NCBI RefSeq assembly: GCF_014649015.1
Contig: NZ_BMSF01000009.1
Location: 186,001-250,000, forward strand
Length of the DNA: 64,000 nt
Reading direction: 5' to 3'
Source of the DNA: Streptomyces narbonensis
GTDB lineage: Bacteria; Actinomycetota; Actinomycetes; Streptomycetales; Streptomycetaceae
A model generated the notes under the pieces. That model searched no databases. It worked only from the letters and a program-made list of their open reading frames with translations, and had not been told where the DNA came from. Shown here in pieces: positions 24,176-32,672 of this stretch. The first letter of the stretch is position 1. Each line of letters starts with the position of its first letter. The translations under genes were made by a program, and so were the position numbers.

Positions 24176-24459
24176 GCCCGGCGCTCCTTGCCGGTCGCGG
24201 CGCGGCCGAACTGTTCCTCCAGGACGGTGAGCCGGCGCCAGTACTCGTCCTCGTCGATCTCCCCGGCGGCGAACCGGTGGCCGAGCAGGGCGATCGGCGA
24301 GTGCTCGTCGGGGCGGCCGTCCCGGTACGGGCGTCCGCCTCGTCCCGGGCGCCATCCGGCGCGGCGGGCGAGGGTGAAGAGCCCGGCGACGACGACGGCC
24401 CAGACCAGGGGGAAGAGCAGGATCCAGGGGCCGGGGCCCGCGTGGGCGAGTGTGTTCAT
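24172..24459 (-). CDS. SHOCT domain small membrane protein
   Basis: A 95-residue protein with an N-terminal membrane helix (about 10-32), a basic linker, and the SHOCT motif PIALLGHRFAAGEIDEDEYWRRLTVLEEQF at 55-84. It is the usual first gene of a SHOCT/ABC-exporter operon and overlaps the ATPase start by 4 bp (ATGA). Since the exporter genes are broken, it may now be an orphan. It is divergent from the TetR gene. Confidence 0.87.
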   Translation of the reverse strand: MNTLAHAGPGPWILLFPLVWAVVVAGLFTLARRAGWRPGRGGRPYRDGRPDEHSPIALLGHRFAAGEIDEDEYWRRLTVLEEQFGRAATGKERRA

Positions 24460-24602
24460 CAGGGTTCAGCTCCTCGGTGCGCGGTGGTGGTGTGTCCGTG
24501 GTTCGAGACTCGCCCCGGGAGGGGGTCCGGGTCGTCGTACGGGCAGCGGCTTCGCGCGTACGCCGGGGGGAGTACGGCGGGCGGTCGACGGGGCCTACCG
24601 TT

Positions 24603-24624
24603 CTGTACCTACTGGTATGTACAG
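24603..24624. promoter_or_regulatory. Palindromic TetR operator upstream of tetR-DUF4865
   Basis: A 22-bp imperfect palindrome with 11-bp halves (left CTGTACCTACT, right-half complement CTGTACATACC; 9 of 11 match), lying 7 bp before the TetR ATG at 24632. Position and symmetry fit an autorepression site for the TetR/DUF4865 pair. The divergent SHOCT operon is ~145 bp away and may also respond. Confidence 0.7.
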
Positions 24625-24631
24625 TGCGGTC

Positions 24632-25201
24632 ATGAGCACCCCGAAGACCACGCCCGAGCGGCTCGTCGAGGCCACCCGCGAGCTGCTGTGGGAGCGCGGC
24701 TACGTGGGCACCAGCCCCAAGGCCGTCCAGCAGGCGGCGGGCGCGGGTCAGGGCAGCATGTACCACCACTTCGCCGGGAAGCAGGAACTGGCGCTCGCGG
24801 CGATCCGGCGTACGGCCGAGGAGATGGGTGCGGCAGCCGAGGCAGTGCTGGGCGGCGAGGGCTCGGCGTACGCCCGGATCGAGGCGTACCTGCTGCGCGA
24901 GCGCGAGGTCCTGCGCGGCTGCCCGGTGGGGCGGCTGACCATGGACCCGGAGGTGATCGCGGACCCGGAACTGCGCGCCCCCGTCGAGGAGGTGCTCGGC
25001 CGGCTGCGCGGCAGGCTCGCCGGGGTGGTCCAGGAGGGCCTGGACAGCGGTGAGTTGAGGGGTTCTCTCGATCCCGAGGAGATCGCGGCGGCCGTCCTGG
25101 CGACCGTGCAGGGAGGTTACGTCCTGGCCCGCGCCACGGGCTCACGGGCGCCGTTCGACAGCGCCGTACGCGGTCTGCTGTCGCTGCTCACCGCCGGCTG
25201 A
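24632..25201 (+). CDS. TetR/AcrR family transcriptional regulator
   Basis: A 189-residue regulator with an N-terminal TetR helix-turn-helix (RLVEATRELLWERGYVGTSPKAVQQAAGAGQGSMYHHFAGKQ) and a C-terminal ligand domain of the TetR_C-like type containing RLTMDPEVIADPELRAPVEEVL. An ATG at 24617 is in frame but lies inside the operator, so ATG 24632 is preferred. It is 35 bp upstream of the DUF4865 gene and the two probably form a self-regulated operon. Confidence 0.9.
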   Translation: MSTPKTTPERLVEATRELLWERGYVGTSPKAVQQAAGAGQGSMYHHFAGKQELALAAIRRTAEEMGAAAEAVLGGEGSAYARIEAYLLREREVLRGCPVGRLTMDPEVIADPELRAPVEEVLGRLRGRLAGVVQEGLDSGELRGSLDPEEIAAAVLATVQGGYVLARATGSRAPFDSAVRGLLSLLTAG

Positions 25202-25236
25202 TCCCCCTGCCCCCGAAAAGTCCGAAAGGTCGTTCC

Positions 25237-25824
25237 ATGCACGCGATGCAGTACGAGATCACCCTGCCCGCCGACTACGACATGGGGATCATCCACGAGC
25301 GGGTCGCGACGCGGGGCCATCTCCTCGACGCTTTCCCCGGGCTCGGGCTGAAGGCCTATCTGGTCCGGGAGCGGGAGGCCGGTTCGCCGGTCAACCAGTA
25401 CGCGCCGTTCTACCTCTGGGCCACCCCCGAGGGCATGAACAGCTTCCTCTGGGGGCCGGGGTTCCAGGGCATCGTGGACGACTTCGGCCGGCCGGTGGTG
25501 CAGCACTGGACGGGCCTGTCGTACGAGGAGGGGCCGGCGTCCGCGTCGGCTCCGGCCGCCGCGACGCGCCGCAGGACCACGCTCGGCGAGGGGGTGCCGC
25601 CGGGCGAGGCCGTGGCGGAGGCGGTGGACCGGCACGCGCGCGAAGCGCGTCGGGAGGGTGTGGTCGCCTCGGCCCTGGCCGTGGATCCGCGCCACTGGGA
25701 GCTGCTCGCCTTCACCTTGTGGGCCGACGCGGAAGCGCCGGCAGACGAGGGCGAGCGCTTCCGGGTCCTGCACCTCTCGGCCCCGGGTCGCGGAGCGCTG
25801 GGGGTCGGAGGACGCCGGTGGTGA
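25237..25824 (+). CDS. DUF4865 family protein
   Basis: A 195-residue protein whose first ~110 residues match the DUF4865 pattern: MQYEITLPADYDMGIIHERVATRG, AYLVREREAGSPVNQYAPFYLW, and GMNSFLWGPGFQGIVDDFGRPVVQHWTGL. This alpha/beta domain is ferredoxin-like and is nearly always found beside a TetR regulator. The second half is Ala/Arg-rich and ends abruptly. A GAAAGG site precedes ATG 25237. It may sense or modify the ligand of the regulator; the activity is unknown. Confidence 0.85.
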   Translation: MHAMQYEITLPADYDMGIIHERVATRGHLLDAFPGLGLKAYLVREREAGSPVNQYAPFYLWATPEGMNSFLWGPGFQGIVDDFGRPVVQHWTGLSYEEGPASASAPAAATRRRTTLGEGVPPGEAVAEAVDRHAREARREGVVASALAVDPRHWELLAFTLWADAEAPADEGERFRVLHLSAPGRGALGVGGRRW

Positions 25825-25867
25825 CGCGGCCTCGGGCCACGGCGACGTCTCAGGCCACGGTGACGCC

Positions 25868-26638
25868 TCAGGCCACCGCGACGAGGGTGAGGTACGCGAT
25901 GCCGAGGACCCGGCGGTAGCCGTTCAGCCAGGTCGACCGCTGCCGGTCGACGCGCTCGCGGGTCTCGGCGGCGAGCGGGTGGTCGGGGTGGGCGGCGAGC
26001 CAGACCTCGGTGTCGTACCGGTAGCCGGACTCGAAGTCCTCCCACTCGTCGGCGCTCGCCGTCTCGATCCACACGGGCCGGAAGCCCGCCTCGATCGCGA
26101 GGTCCACGAGGGCGCCGAGGGAGACGTGGTCGCCGAGATGCGCGCCGGGCCACATGGCGGCCAGCTCCTCGTCCGTCGGAGTGCGCTCCCAGAAGCCCTC
26201 GCCGAGCACGACCCGGCCTCCCGGCCGGACGAGTCGGCGCAGTTCGCGGAGGACCGCGGCGGGGTCGTAGGGCTGCTCGGGGTCGCAGAGCGCCTGGCTC
26301 GACCCGAGACAGAGGACGGCGTCGACGGGGCCCCGGTCGGTGCCGAGCGCCGACTCCTCGACGAAGAGCACGCGCTCGGCGAGACCGCGCTCCTCGGCGA
26401 GCGCGCGGCCGCGGGCCAGGTCCTCGGCGTTGATGTCGATCCCGATGCCCTTGGCACCCGGGGCGTCGGCCAGGGCGCGGAGGAGCAGCTCGCCCCAGCC
26501 GCAGCCGATGTCGAGGACGTCCGCGGGAGCCTCGGCGGCGAGTCTCCCGATCATGCGGGTGGCGCGGGCCTCGGAGAGGGGCCCGTGGAAGGTGAGGCTG
26601 CCGAGGCGCGGGGGAAGACCGGATTCGGAGATGTCCAT
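25868..26638 (-). CDS. Class I SAM-dependent methyltransferase
   Basis: A 256-residue protein. SAM motif I is VLDIGCGWGELLLRALAD (~41-58), the acidic ribose-binding end is GIGIDIN, and DAVLCLGSSQALCDPEQ and LRRLVRPGGRVVLGEGFWE follow as motifs II and III. Similar Streptomyces proteins methylate small molecules; the substrate is not evident. Convergent with the DUF4865 gene. The last 40 bp of the gap contain two imperfect copies of an 18-bp sequence. Confidence 0.85.
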   Translation of the reverse strand: MDISESGLPPRLGSLTFHGPLSEARATRMIGRLAAEAPADVLDIGCGWGELLLRALADAPGAKGIGIDINAEDLARGRALAEERGLAERVLFVEESALGTDRGPVDAVLCLGSSQALCDPEQPYDPAAVLRELRRLVRPGGRVVLGEGFWERTPTDEELAAMWPGAHLGDHVSLGALVDLAIEAGFRPVWIETASADEWEDFESGYRYDTEVWLAAHPDHPLAAETRERVDRQRSTWLNGYRRVLGIAYLTLVAVA

Positions 26639-26707
26639 GAGGCGGAACGCTACGTCGTACGGCCCACACCGCCCACGGGTTTTCGCCCCGCGGGGCGGGG
26701 ACGACGG

Positions 26708-27415
26708 TCAGACGGCGGTTTCGGGGCGCGCCGGTCCGAGGTAGTGCGCGGTGCTGTGCTCGCAGTGCGGCCCGAGGAGGGTGCGCAGTTCGTCCGCCGC
26801 GGTCCTGAGCAGGTGCCCGTCGCGGGTGGCGGCGACGGTCTCCAGGAGGAAGGCGACGTGGGTGGACTTCTCCGTGACGCGGGTGCGGTGGGCGTCGCGG
26901 TGGTTCCAGTGCCGGGTGAGCACGCCGGTGGTGTCGGTGTAGACGACCTCGCCGGGCTTGGGGTGCTCGACGGTGTCGGCCGCGCCGAGGGGCGTGAAGG
27001 TCTCGGTGCCGTCGGCGTGGCGGATCTCGACGTCGCCGGTGACGTGGTCGAGGTCGAAGGCGCCGGCGGGCAGGCCGTGGCGCACGGAGACCGTGTTGTA
27101 CGAGTCGACGGCCGGGTTGATGCGCGGCAGGGCGCCCGTCTTGGCCATGCGGCGGCCCAGGGCGTCGACGCTGGGCCGGATCCGGCGGGGGTTGGTACCG
27201 AAGGCGCGGTAGGCGGTGTGCCATGCCTCGATGCGCGGGTCGCTCTCGTCGGCGGGCCGCCAGACGCCGTCGGCGAGCTGCTGCTCCAGGTCCTGGAGAG
27301 CGGCTGTGGTGGCGGGCCAGGGCTCGTGGCCCCGCAGGCCGGTGGCGGTGACGATGACGACGAGGGTGTCGGGGAAGGCCTCGGCGACGGCGGGGCCGAT
27401 GCGGAAGGTGGTCAT
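26708..27415 (-). CDS. B3/B4 tRNA-binding-domain protein
   Basis: A 235-residue protein matching the free-standing B3/B4 domain, named from phenylalanyl-tRNA synthetase beta. Key stretches are WHTAYRAFGTNPRRIRPSVDALGRR, INPAVDSYNTVSVRHGLPAGAFDLD and the C-terminal GEVVYTDTTGVLTRHWNHRD. Stand-alone members are thought to act as editing or amino-acid-binding factors, but none is well characterised. It lies downstream of the DMT transporter on the same strand, a pairing that suggests amino-acid export or detoxification under the divergent XRE regulator. Confidence 0.85.
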   Translation of the reverse strand: MTTFRIGPAVAEAFPDTLVVIVTATGLRGHEPWPATTAALQDLEQQLADGVWRPADESDPRIEAWHTAYRAFGTNPRRIRPSVDALGRRMAKTGALPRINPAVDSYNTVSVRHGLPAGAFDLDHVTGDVEIRHADGTETFTPLGAADTVEHPKPGEVVYTDTTGVLTRHWNHRDAHRTRVTEKSTHVAFLLETVAATRDGHLLRTAADELRTLLGPHCEHSTAHYLGPARPETAV

Positions 27416-27533
27416 CGGGGGTCCGTTCGGTGAAGGCGGCCGAGGGGCCGCGAGGTCAGTCAGGTCAATGAGGTCAGTAGTCGGGGGTCGGCAGTCGGGC
27501 GGTCAGCGGTCGGGCGGTCGGCAGTCGGCGAGG

Positions 27534-28370
27534 TCAGGTGAGGGCGAGGAGGCTGACGGCGACGGCGGCGGTGCCCAGGCCGATCAGCTGACCGCGGTGG
27601 ACGCGCTCGGCGAGGACGCCGCGGGCGAGCAGGACGGTGCCGGCCGGGTACAGGGCGGTGATCACGGCGACGACGGCGAGGTCGCCGTCGCGGGCGGCGA
27701 GCAGGAACAGCAGATTGGCCAGGGAGTCCAGCACGCCGGCCGCCGAGGCCATCGCGTAGGCGGGCTTCTCCGGGCCCAGCCGCCGGTACATCAGCCCGGC
27801 CGTGGCGAGGGTGACCGCGGAGGAGACGGCGCGGCCGATGATCAGCGGGCCGACGCCGCTGTCCGCCGGCGCCTGGTGCAGGAAGACCAGCTGCAGGGCG
27901 ATGGCGGCCCCGGCTCCGAGGGCCAGCAGCAGCGCGGTGCGCGAGGGGCGGGCGGTCTTCGCTCCGTGGCCGGCGCTGACCAGGACCACGGCCGCCAACG
28001 CCAGCGGCAGGCCGATCAGCCCGGTGAGCCCCAGGTGCTCGCCCTGGAGGAGGCCCACGCCGACCGGCAGCATCGCCGAGACCAGGGCGGTGACCGGGGA
28101 GAGGACGTTCATCGGGCCGATCGCGAGCGTGCGGTAGAGCAGGGCGAACGCGGCGGCGGAGGCGACGCCCGACGCCGCGCCCCAGGCGAGGGTCGCGGGG
28201 GCGAAGGAGGCGCCGAGGAAGGGCCACAGCAGCAGCTCGACGGTGAGCGACGCCGGGGCGGCGATCATGACGGTGCGCAGGACGTGGGCCTTACGGGCGC
28301 CGAGGCCCTCGAGGAAGTCGGCGCAGCCGTAGGCCAGGGAGCTGCCCAGGGCCAGCAGCAGAGCGATCAC
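27534..28370 (-). CDS. EamA/DMT-type transporter
   Basis: A 278-residue membrane protein with ten hydrophobic helices in two homologous halves, the EamA arrangement. The first half has GSSLAYGCADFLEGLGARKAH and ALLYRTLAIGPMNVLSPVTALVSAMLPV, the second FLLAARDGDLAVVAVITALYPAGTVLLARGVLAERV. Members export amino acids or metabolites. GTG start with an AAGGG site. It shares a divergent promoter with the XRE-cupin regulator, whose palindromes lie within it. A 118-bp gap rich in GGTCGG/CAGTCGG repeats separates it from the B3/B4 gene. Confidence 0.88.
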   Translation of the reverse strand: MIALLLALGSSLAYGCADFLEGLGARKAHVLRTVMIAAPASLTVELLLWPFLGASFAPATLAWGAASGVASAAAFALLYRTLAIGPMNVLSPVTALVSAMLPVGVGLLQGEHLGLTGLIGLPLALAAVVLVSAGHGAKTARPSRTALLLALGAGAAIALQLVFLHQAPADSGVGPLIIGRAVSSAVTLATAGLMYRRLGPEKPAYAMASAAGVLDSLANLLFLLAARDGDLAVVAVITALYPAGTVLLARGVLAERVHRGQLIGLGTAAVAVSLLALT

Positions 28371-28403
28371 GGGTAACCCTTACTATGAGCGGAACGACCA
28401 CAC

Positions 28404-28459
28404 GGTACAACGCACCGACCGCAAGTCGTCAACCGAACGACCGCGTGGTGCATTGCACC
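28404..28459. promoter_or_regulatory. Paired 13-bp palindromic operators between DMT transporter and XRE regulator
   Basis: GGTGCATTGCACC (28447-28459) is a perfect palindrome, and GGTACAACGCACC (28404-28416) is a second, degenerate copy 43 bp away, about four helical turns. Both lie in the divergent promoter. The natural ligand is the XRE-cupin protein encoded rightward from 28503. Confidence 0.7.
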
Positions 28460-28502
28460 GACCTGGCGGTGAAGTCGACGGAATCGACGAAGGGACGAAG
28501 CG

Positions 28503-29078
28503 ATGGCCGAGACCGAGGCGGCGCTGCGGACGCTCGCGCACAACGTCCGCGCGGCACGCACCCGCGCCGGACTCTCCCTGGACGAACTCGGCCGTCGCGC
28601 CAAGGTCAGCAAGGGCGCCCTGGTCGGCCTGGAAAAGGCCCAGGGCAACCCGAACTTCGCCACCCTGGTCCGCCTCGCCGACACCCTCGGCGTCTCGGTG
28701 TCCGCGCTGATGGAGGGTCCCCCCGAAGGCCGCGTCCGGGTCGTGACCGCCGATTCCGTCACGCCCCTGTGGACCGGGGAGCAGGGCGGCGAGGCGCGAC
28801 TCATGCTGACCACCTCCGGACCGGCCCCGGTGGAGGTCTGGCGCTGGAGGCTCGAACCCGGCGAGGAGTACCCCAGCCACCCCCACCAGGGGGGCGTCGT
28901 GGAAACCGTCAGCGTCACCGCCGGGCGGATGGTGCTCGTCGTCGACGGCGCCGAGCATCCCGTCGAGGCCGGGCAGACCGCCACCTTCGACGCGGACGCC
29001 CCGCACACCTATCGCGGCTCGGGCTCCGGGACCTGCCACCTGATCATGACCGTCCACCTGCCCCCGGGGCCGGCGTAG
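28503..29078 (+). CDS. XRE-family regulator with C-terminal cupin domain
   Basis: A 191-residue protein. The N-terminal helix-turn-helix (about 8-62) has VRAARTRAGLSLDELGRRAKVSKGALVGLEKAQGNPNFATLVRLADTLGV. A cupin barrel follows, with YPSHPHQGGVVETVSVTAGRMVL supplying the His pair and Glu of a cupin motif. Such regulators sense a small amino-acid-like ligand and usually flank exporters and metabolic genes. An AAGGGACGAAG site precedes the ATG. It probably represses the divergent DMT and B3/B4 genes and itself. Confidence 0.88.
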   Translation: MAETEAALRTLAHNVRAARTRAGLSLDELGRRAKVSKGALVGLEKAQGNPNFATLVRLADTLGVSVSALMEGPPEGRVRVVTADSVTPLWTGEQGGEARLMLTTSGPAPVEVWRWRLEPGEEYPSHPHQGGVVETVSVTAGRMVLVVDGAEHPVEAGQTATFDADAPHTYRGSGSGTCHLIMTVHLPPGPA

Positions 29079-29175
29079 CGGCACGCACAGGAGACGCCTT
29101 CCGGGCCCTGAGTCATGCCGGGCCCCGCACACCACGCCTGCCGGGCCCTGCACCCCGTGCCGGGGCTCGCGAACC

Positions 29176-29255
29176 TTCCGGACCCCACACGCCGTCCGGG
29201 CCACCCCGCACGCCTTTCCGGACCCCACACGCCGTCCGGGCCACCCCGCACGCCT
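29176..29255. repeat. Perfect 40-bp tandem duplication between convergent genes
   Basis: Two identical 40-bp copies (29176-29215 and 29216-29255) sit head to tail between the XRE gene and the convergent ROK gene. Upstream, 29116-29165 contains further diverged pieces of the same CCGGGCC...CACGCC unit. Perfect identity points to a recent duplication. Confidence 0.88.
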
Positions 29256-29267
29256 TGCGGGCCACGC

Positions 29268-30494
29268 TCAGACGGACTCCCGGCCGAGGGCGGCCAGCGG
29301 GTCGTCGAGCACCGGCTGCCAGGCCAGTTCGGCGGCGCCCACCAGGCTGTTGTGGTCGAGGGTGCACGGCAGGATCGGCACGCCTCCGCTGCGGCCCCAC
29401 AGGCTGCGGTCGGCGACGACCGCGCGGAGACGCTCGGGGTCGGCGTCGAGGAGCTCGCGATGGAGCCCGCCGAGGATGATCCGGTCCGGGTTCAGGATGT
29501 TCACCAGACCCGCGAGGCCGAGGCCGAGACGGTCGATCAGCTCCCCGACGGCCACCCGGACCCCCGGGTCGTCCCGGCTGGTCCGCAGCAGGTCGCGGGC
29601 CTGCTGGAGCAGGGAGATCTCGGGTCCGGGGTCCCGGCCCGCGACCGTGAGGAAGGCGAGCGGGTCGGTCTCGACGTCGAGGCAGCCGCGGCTTCCGCAG
29701 TGGCAGGGGCGCCCCTCCGGATTGACCGTCAGATGACCGACCTCCAGGGCGAGGCCCGCGCTGCCCGTGTGCAGGCGTCCGTCGAGGACGAGCGCGCCGC
29801 CGACGCCGCGGTGGCCGGTGGCCACGCAGAGGAGGTCGCGGGCGCCGCGCCCGGCGCCGTGGCGGTGCTCGGCGAGGGCGGCGAGGTTGACGTCGTTGCC
29901 GGTGAAGGCGGGGCCCTCGATCCCGGCGGCCCGTACGCACTCGGCGAAGATCTCCCGGACCGGCGCACCGGCGGGCCAGGCCAGGTGGAGCGGGTTGAGC
30001 GCGGTGCCCTCGGGCTCGGCCACGGCGGAGGGGGCGGCGAGGCCGGCGCCGACGCAGCGGCGGCCGCTCTCGTGAAGCAGGGCGGCGCCCGCGTCGACGA
30101 CGGCGCCGAGGACCTGGGCCGGGTCGGCGGAGACGGTGACGCAGCCGGGGGCCGTGGCGACGATGGTGCCGCCGAGGCCGACGAGCGCGGCCCGGAAGCC
30201 GTCCGCGTGCACCTGGGCGGCGAGGGCGACGGGGCCCTTCTCGTCGACGGCGAGCCGGTGGGAGGGACGCCCCTGCGAGCCGGCGGCGGCACCGGGGTTG
30301 GAGTCGACGCGGATGAGGCCGAGGGCCTCCAGCTCGGCGGCGACCGCACCGGCGGTGGCCCGGGTGACGCCGAGCTCGGCGGTGAGGACGGCCCGGGTCG
30401 GCGCCCTTCCGGTGTGCACCAGCTCCAGCGCGGGGCCGAGCGCGCTGCGCCCCCTGTCCAGCCGTGTCCGGGTCGTCGTCGCCTTGCCGTTCAT
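29268..30494 (-). CDS. ROK-family transcriptional repressor
   Basis: A ~408-residue protein with an N-terminal winged helix (ALELVHTGRAPTRAVLTAELGVTRATAGAVAAELEALGLI) fused to a ROK kinase-like domain. The latter shows LEVGHLTVNPEGRPCHCGSRGCLDVE, whose His and three Cys form the structural zinc site. The preferred start is ATG 30494 behind GGGAG; GTG 30542 is further upstream. It is divergent from the MFS gene at 30609 and probably represses it in response to a sugar. Confidence 0.87.
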   Translation of the reverse strand: MNGKATTTRTRLDRGRSALGPALELVHTGRAPTRAVLTAELGVTRATAGAVAAELEALGLIRVDSNPGAAAGSQGRPSHRLAVDEKGPVALAAQVHADGFRAALVGLGGTIVATAPGCVTVSADPAQVLGAVVDAGAALLHESGRRCVGAGLAAPSAVAEPEGTALNPLHLAWPAGAPVREIFAECVRAAGIEGPAFTGNDVNLAALAEHRHGAGRGARDLLCVATGHRGVGGALVLDGRLHTGSAGLALEVGHLTVNPEGRPCHCGSRGCLDVETDPLAFLTVAGRDPGPEISLLQQARDLLRTSRDDPGVRVAVGELIDRLGLGLAGLVNILNPDRIILGGLHRELLDADPERLRAVVADRSLWGRSGGVPILPCTLDHNSLVGAAELAWQPVLDDPLAALGRESV

Positions 30495-30608
30495 GGGGGC
30501 GAGTCTCCCATGATCGGACCGTGGTGCGGCCCCGTACCCCACCGCTCCCCTGCCCGTACGCCGTCGGCGCAGTTGATTCCACGGGCGACCGACCCCTATC
30601 CTGAGTTT

Positions 30609-31850
30609 GTGCCGCTACTAAACAAAGTACGGACGGCCGTACCGGGGGGCTCCGGCGGAGACACCGCCACCCACTCCCTGTCCCGCCTCCGCTCCGCCCT
30701 GACCCTCTTCTTCGCCCTCGACGGCTTCCTGTTCGCCGGCTGGGTGGTCCGCATCCCCGCCGTCAAGCAGCAGACCGGCGCCTCGGCCGGCGACCTCGGT
30801 CTCGCGCTGCTCGGAGTGTCCGCGGGCGCCGTGATCACGATGACGCTGACGGGCCGGCTCTGCCGGCGCCACGGCTCCCACGCCGTCACGGTCGCCACCG
30901 CCGTACTCCTGTCGCTCTCGGTCGCCCTTCCGGCCCTCACCCGGTCCCCGCTCGCCCTTGGCCTCGTCCTGTTGGTCTTCGGCGCGGCGTACGGCGGGAT
31001 CAACGTCGCCATGAACAGCGCGGCCGTGGACCTGGTGACCGCCCTGCGCCGCCCGGTGATGCCGAGCTTCCACGCCGCGTTCAGCCTCGGCGGCATGCTC
31101 GGCGCCGGTATCGGCGGACTCCTCGCCGGAAGCCTCTCCCCCACCACCCACCTCCTCGGCCTCACGGTCGTCGGCCTGGCCCTGACGGCCGCCGCCGGGC
31201 CCGTACTCCTGCGCCACCCCGCGCCCACGCTGCCCGAGACCCTCTCGGCGTCCTCCGGCGCCGGGAAGGCCCGGACGTCCGGGAAGCCGACGCGGGCCGC
31301 CCGCCGCACGGTCGTCGTCTTCGGCGTGATCGCACTCTGCACGGCATACGGCGAAGGGGCGCTGGCCGACTGGGGCGCACTGCACCTCGCACAGGACCTG
31401 GGCGCCCACCCGGGCGTGGCCGCGGCCGGATACTCCGTCTTCGCCCTGACCATGACCGCAGGCCGGCTCTCCGGCACGCTCCTCCTGGAACGCCTCGGCC
31501 AGACCCGCACCCTCGTCGCGGGCGGCGCCACGGCCGCCGCCGGCATGCTCCTCGGCGCGCTCGCGCCGACCGTCTGGGCCACGCTCCTCGGCTTCGCGGT
31601 GACCGGGCTCGGCCTCGCGAACATCTTCCCCGTCGCCGTCGCCCGCGCGGGCTCGATCGCCGGTCCCGGCGGCGTGGCGACGGCCTCCACGCTCGGTTAC
31701 GGGGGCATGCTGCTCGGCCCGCCGTCCATCGGGTTCCTCGCCGACTGGTTCTCCTTGCCGGTGGCGCTCACCACCGTCGCGGTCCTCGCCGCCGGCGCCG
31801 CGGCGATGGGCTACTGGGCGCGGAACGCCGCTTCCGATCCGGCGAGTTGA
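30609..31850 (+). CDS. MFS transporter
   Basis: A 413-residue, 12-helix major facilitator. The first half includes LFFALDGFLFAGWVVRIPAVKQQTGAS and the inter-helix 2-3 loop GRLCRRHGS. The second contains CTAYGEGALADWGALHLAQDL and GYGGMLLGPPSIGFLADW. The pattern fits the FucP/YbjJ-like group of sugar or drug transporters. The start is GTG 30609; no clear ribosome site is seen, so initiation could be leaderless. The -1/+20 region has a loose TTTGT...ACAAA dyad that could bind the divergent ROK repressor. Confidence 0.83.
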   Translation: MPLLNKVRTAVPGGSGGDTATHSLSRLRSALTLFFALDGFLFAGWVVRIPAVKQQTGASAGDLGLALLGVSAGAVITMTLTGRLCRRHGSHAVTVATAVLLSLSVALPALTRSPLALGLVLLVFGAAYGGINVAMNSAAVDLVTALRRPVMPSFHAAFSLGGMLGAGIGGLLAGSLSPTTHLLGLTVVGLALTAAAGPVLLRHPAPTLPETLSASSGAGKARTSGKPTRAARRTVVVFGVIALCTAYGEGALADWGALHLAQDLGAHPGVAAAGYSVFALTMTAGRLSGTLLLERLGQTRTLVAGGATAAAGMLLGALAPTVWATLLGFAVTGLGLANIFPVAVARAGSIAGPGGVATASTLGYGGMLLGPPSIGFLADWFSLPVALTTVAVLAAGAAAMGYWARNAASDPAS

Positions 31851-31886
31851 GGAACCGGACGCATACGGCCTGCGAGAGTCCGCCCC

Positions 31887-32672
31887 ATGGAAACGATCTA
31901 CGGCGGCGGGACGATGGGGATCACGAAGCACATCGAGGCGCTGGAGACGGCCGGCCGGGCGCTCGCGGAGGCCGCGGGCGGGGCCGGGCCGGACGCGGAG
32001 GTCCCGACCTGCCCGGGGTGGCGGGTCCGGGACCTCCTCCGCCACACCACGACGGTGCACCGCTGGGCCACCACCCTCGTGGTCGAGGGCCGCACCTCCT
32101 ACCACCCGGGCGACGGCGAACCGGCCCTCGACGGCGACGAGTTGCTCGCGTACTACCAGGAGGGCCACGCGGCCCTCGTCACCGCCCTGCGCGCGGCGCC
32201 TGAGACCCTGGAGTGCTGGACCTTCCTCCCGGCGCCCTCGCCGCTCGCCTTCTGGGCGCGGCGGCAGGCACACGAGACGATCGTGCACCGCGCGGACGCC
32301 GAGTCGGCGCTCGGGAGCGGGCCCGGCGCGGTCGATCCGGCGACGGCCGCCGACGGGATCGACGAGCTGCTGTGCGGCCTCCACGGCCGCGAGAAGAGCC
32401 GGGTGCGCACACCGGAGGAGCGGGTCCTGCGGGTACGGACGACGGATACCGGCGACCTCTGGAACGTACGCCTCTCGGCCGCGGAACCGCCCCGGGCGGA
32501 GCGGGGGACCCCCGCCACGGCGGGAGAGTGGGGGCCGGCGGACGCGGAGTTCACCGGGCCCGCCGACCGTCTGTACCTGGCCCTGTGGAACCGACTCCCC
32601 GCCGACGCCGTGACCGTGACCGGGGAGGAGGCGCTCGCCCGGCTGTGGCGGGAGAACTCGGCGGTCGTCTGA
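31887..32672 (+). CDS. Mycothiol-dependent maleylpyruvate-isomerase family protein
   Basis: A 261-residue DinB-like protein. An N-terminal helical bundle has CPGWRVRDLLRHTTTVHRWA, and the metal-binding HETIVHRADAE motif gives the His/His/Asp site of mycothiol S-transferases. A C-terminal alpha/beta SCP2-like domain follows (FTGPADRLYLALWNRLPAD). Family members use mycothiol to isomerise or detoxify electrophiles. The start could also be ATG 31914 (MGITKHIEALE), ten residues in. It trails the MFS gene by 36 bp. Confidence 0.85.
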   Translation: METIYGGGTMGITKHIEALETAGRALAEAAGGAGPDAEVPTCPGWRVRDLLRHTTTVHRWATTLVVEGRTSYHPGDGEPALDGDELLAYYQEGHAALVTALRAAPETLECWTFLPAPSPLAFWARRQAHETIVHRADAESALGSGPGAVDPATAADGIDELLCGLHGREKSRVRTPEERVLRVRTTDTGDLWNVRLSAAEPPRAERGTPATAGEWGPADAEFTGPADRLYLALWNRLPADAVTVTGEEALARLWRENSAVV

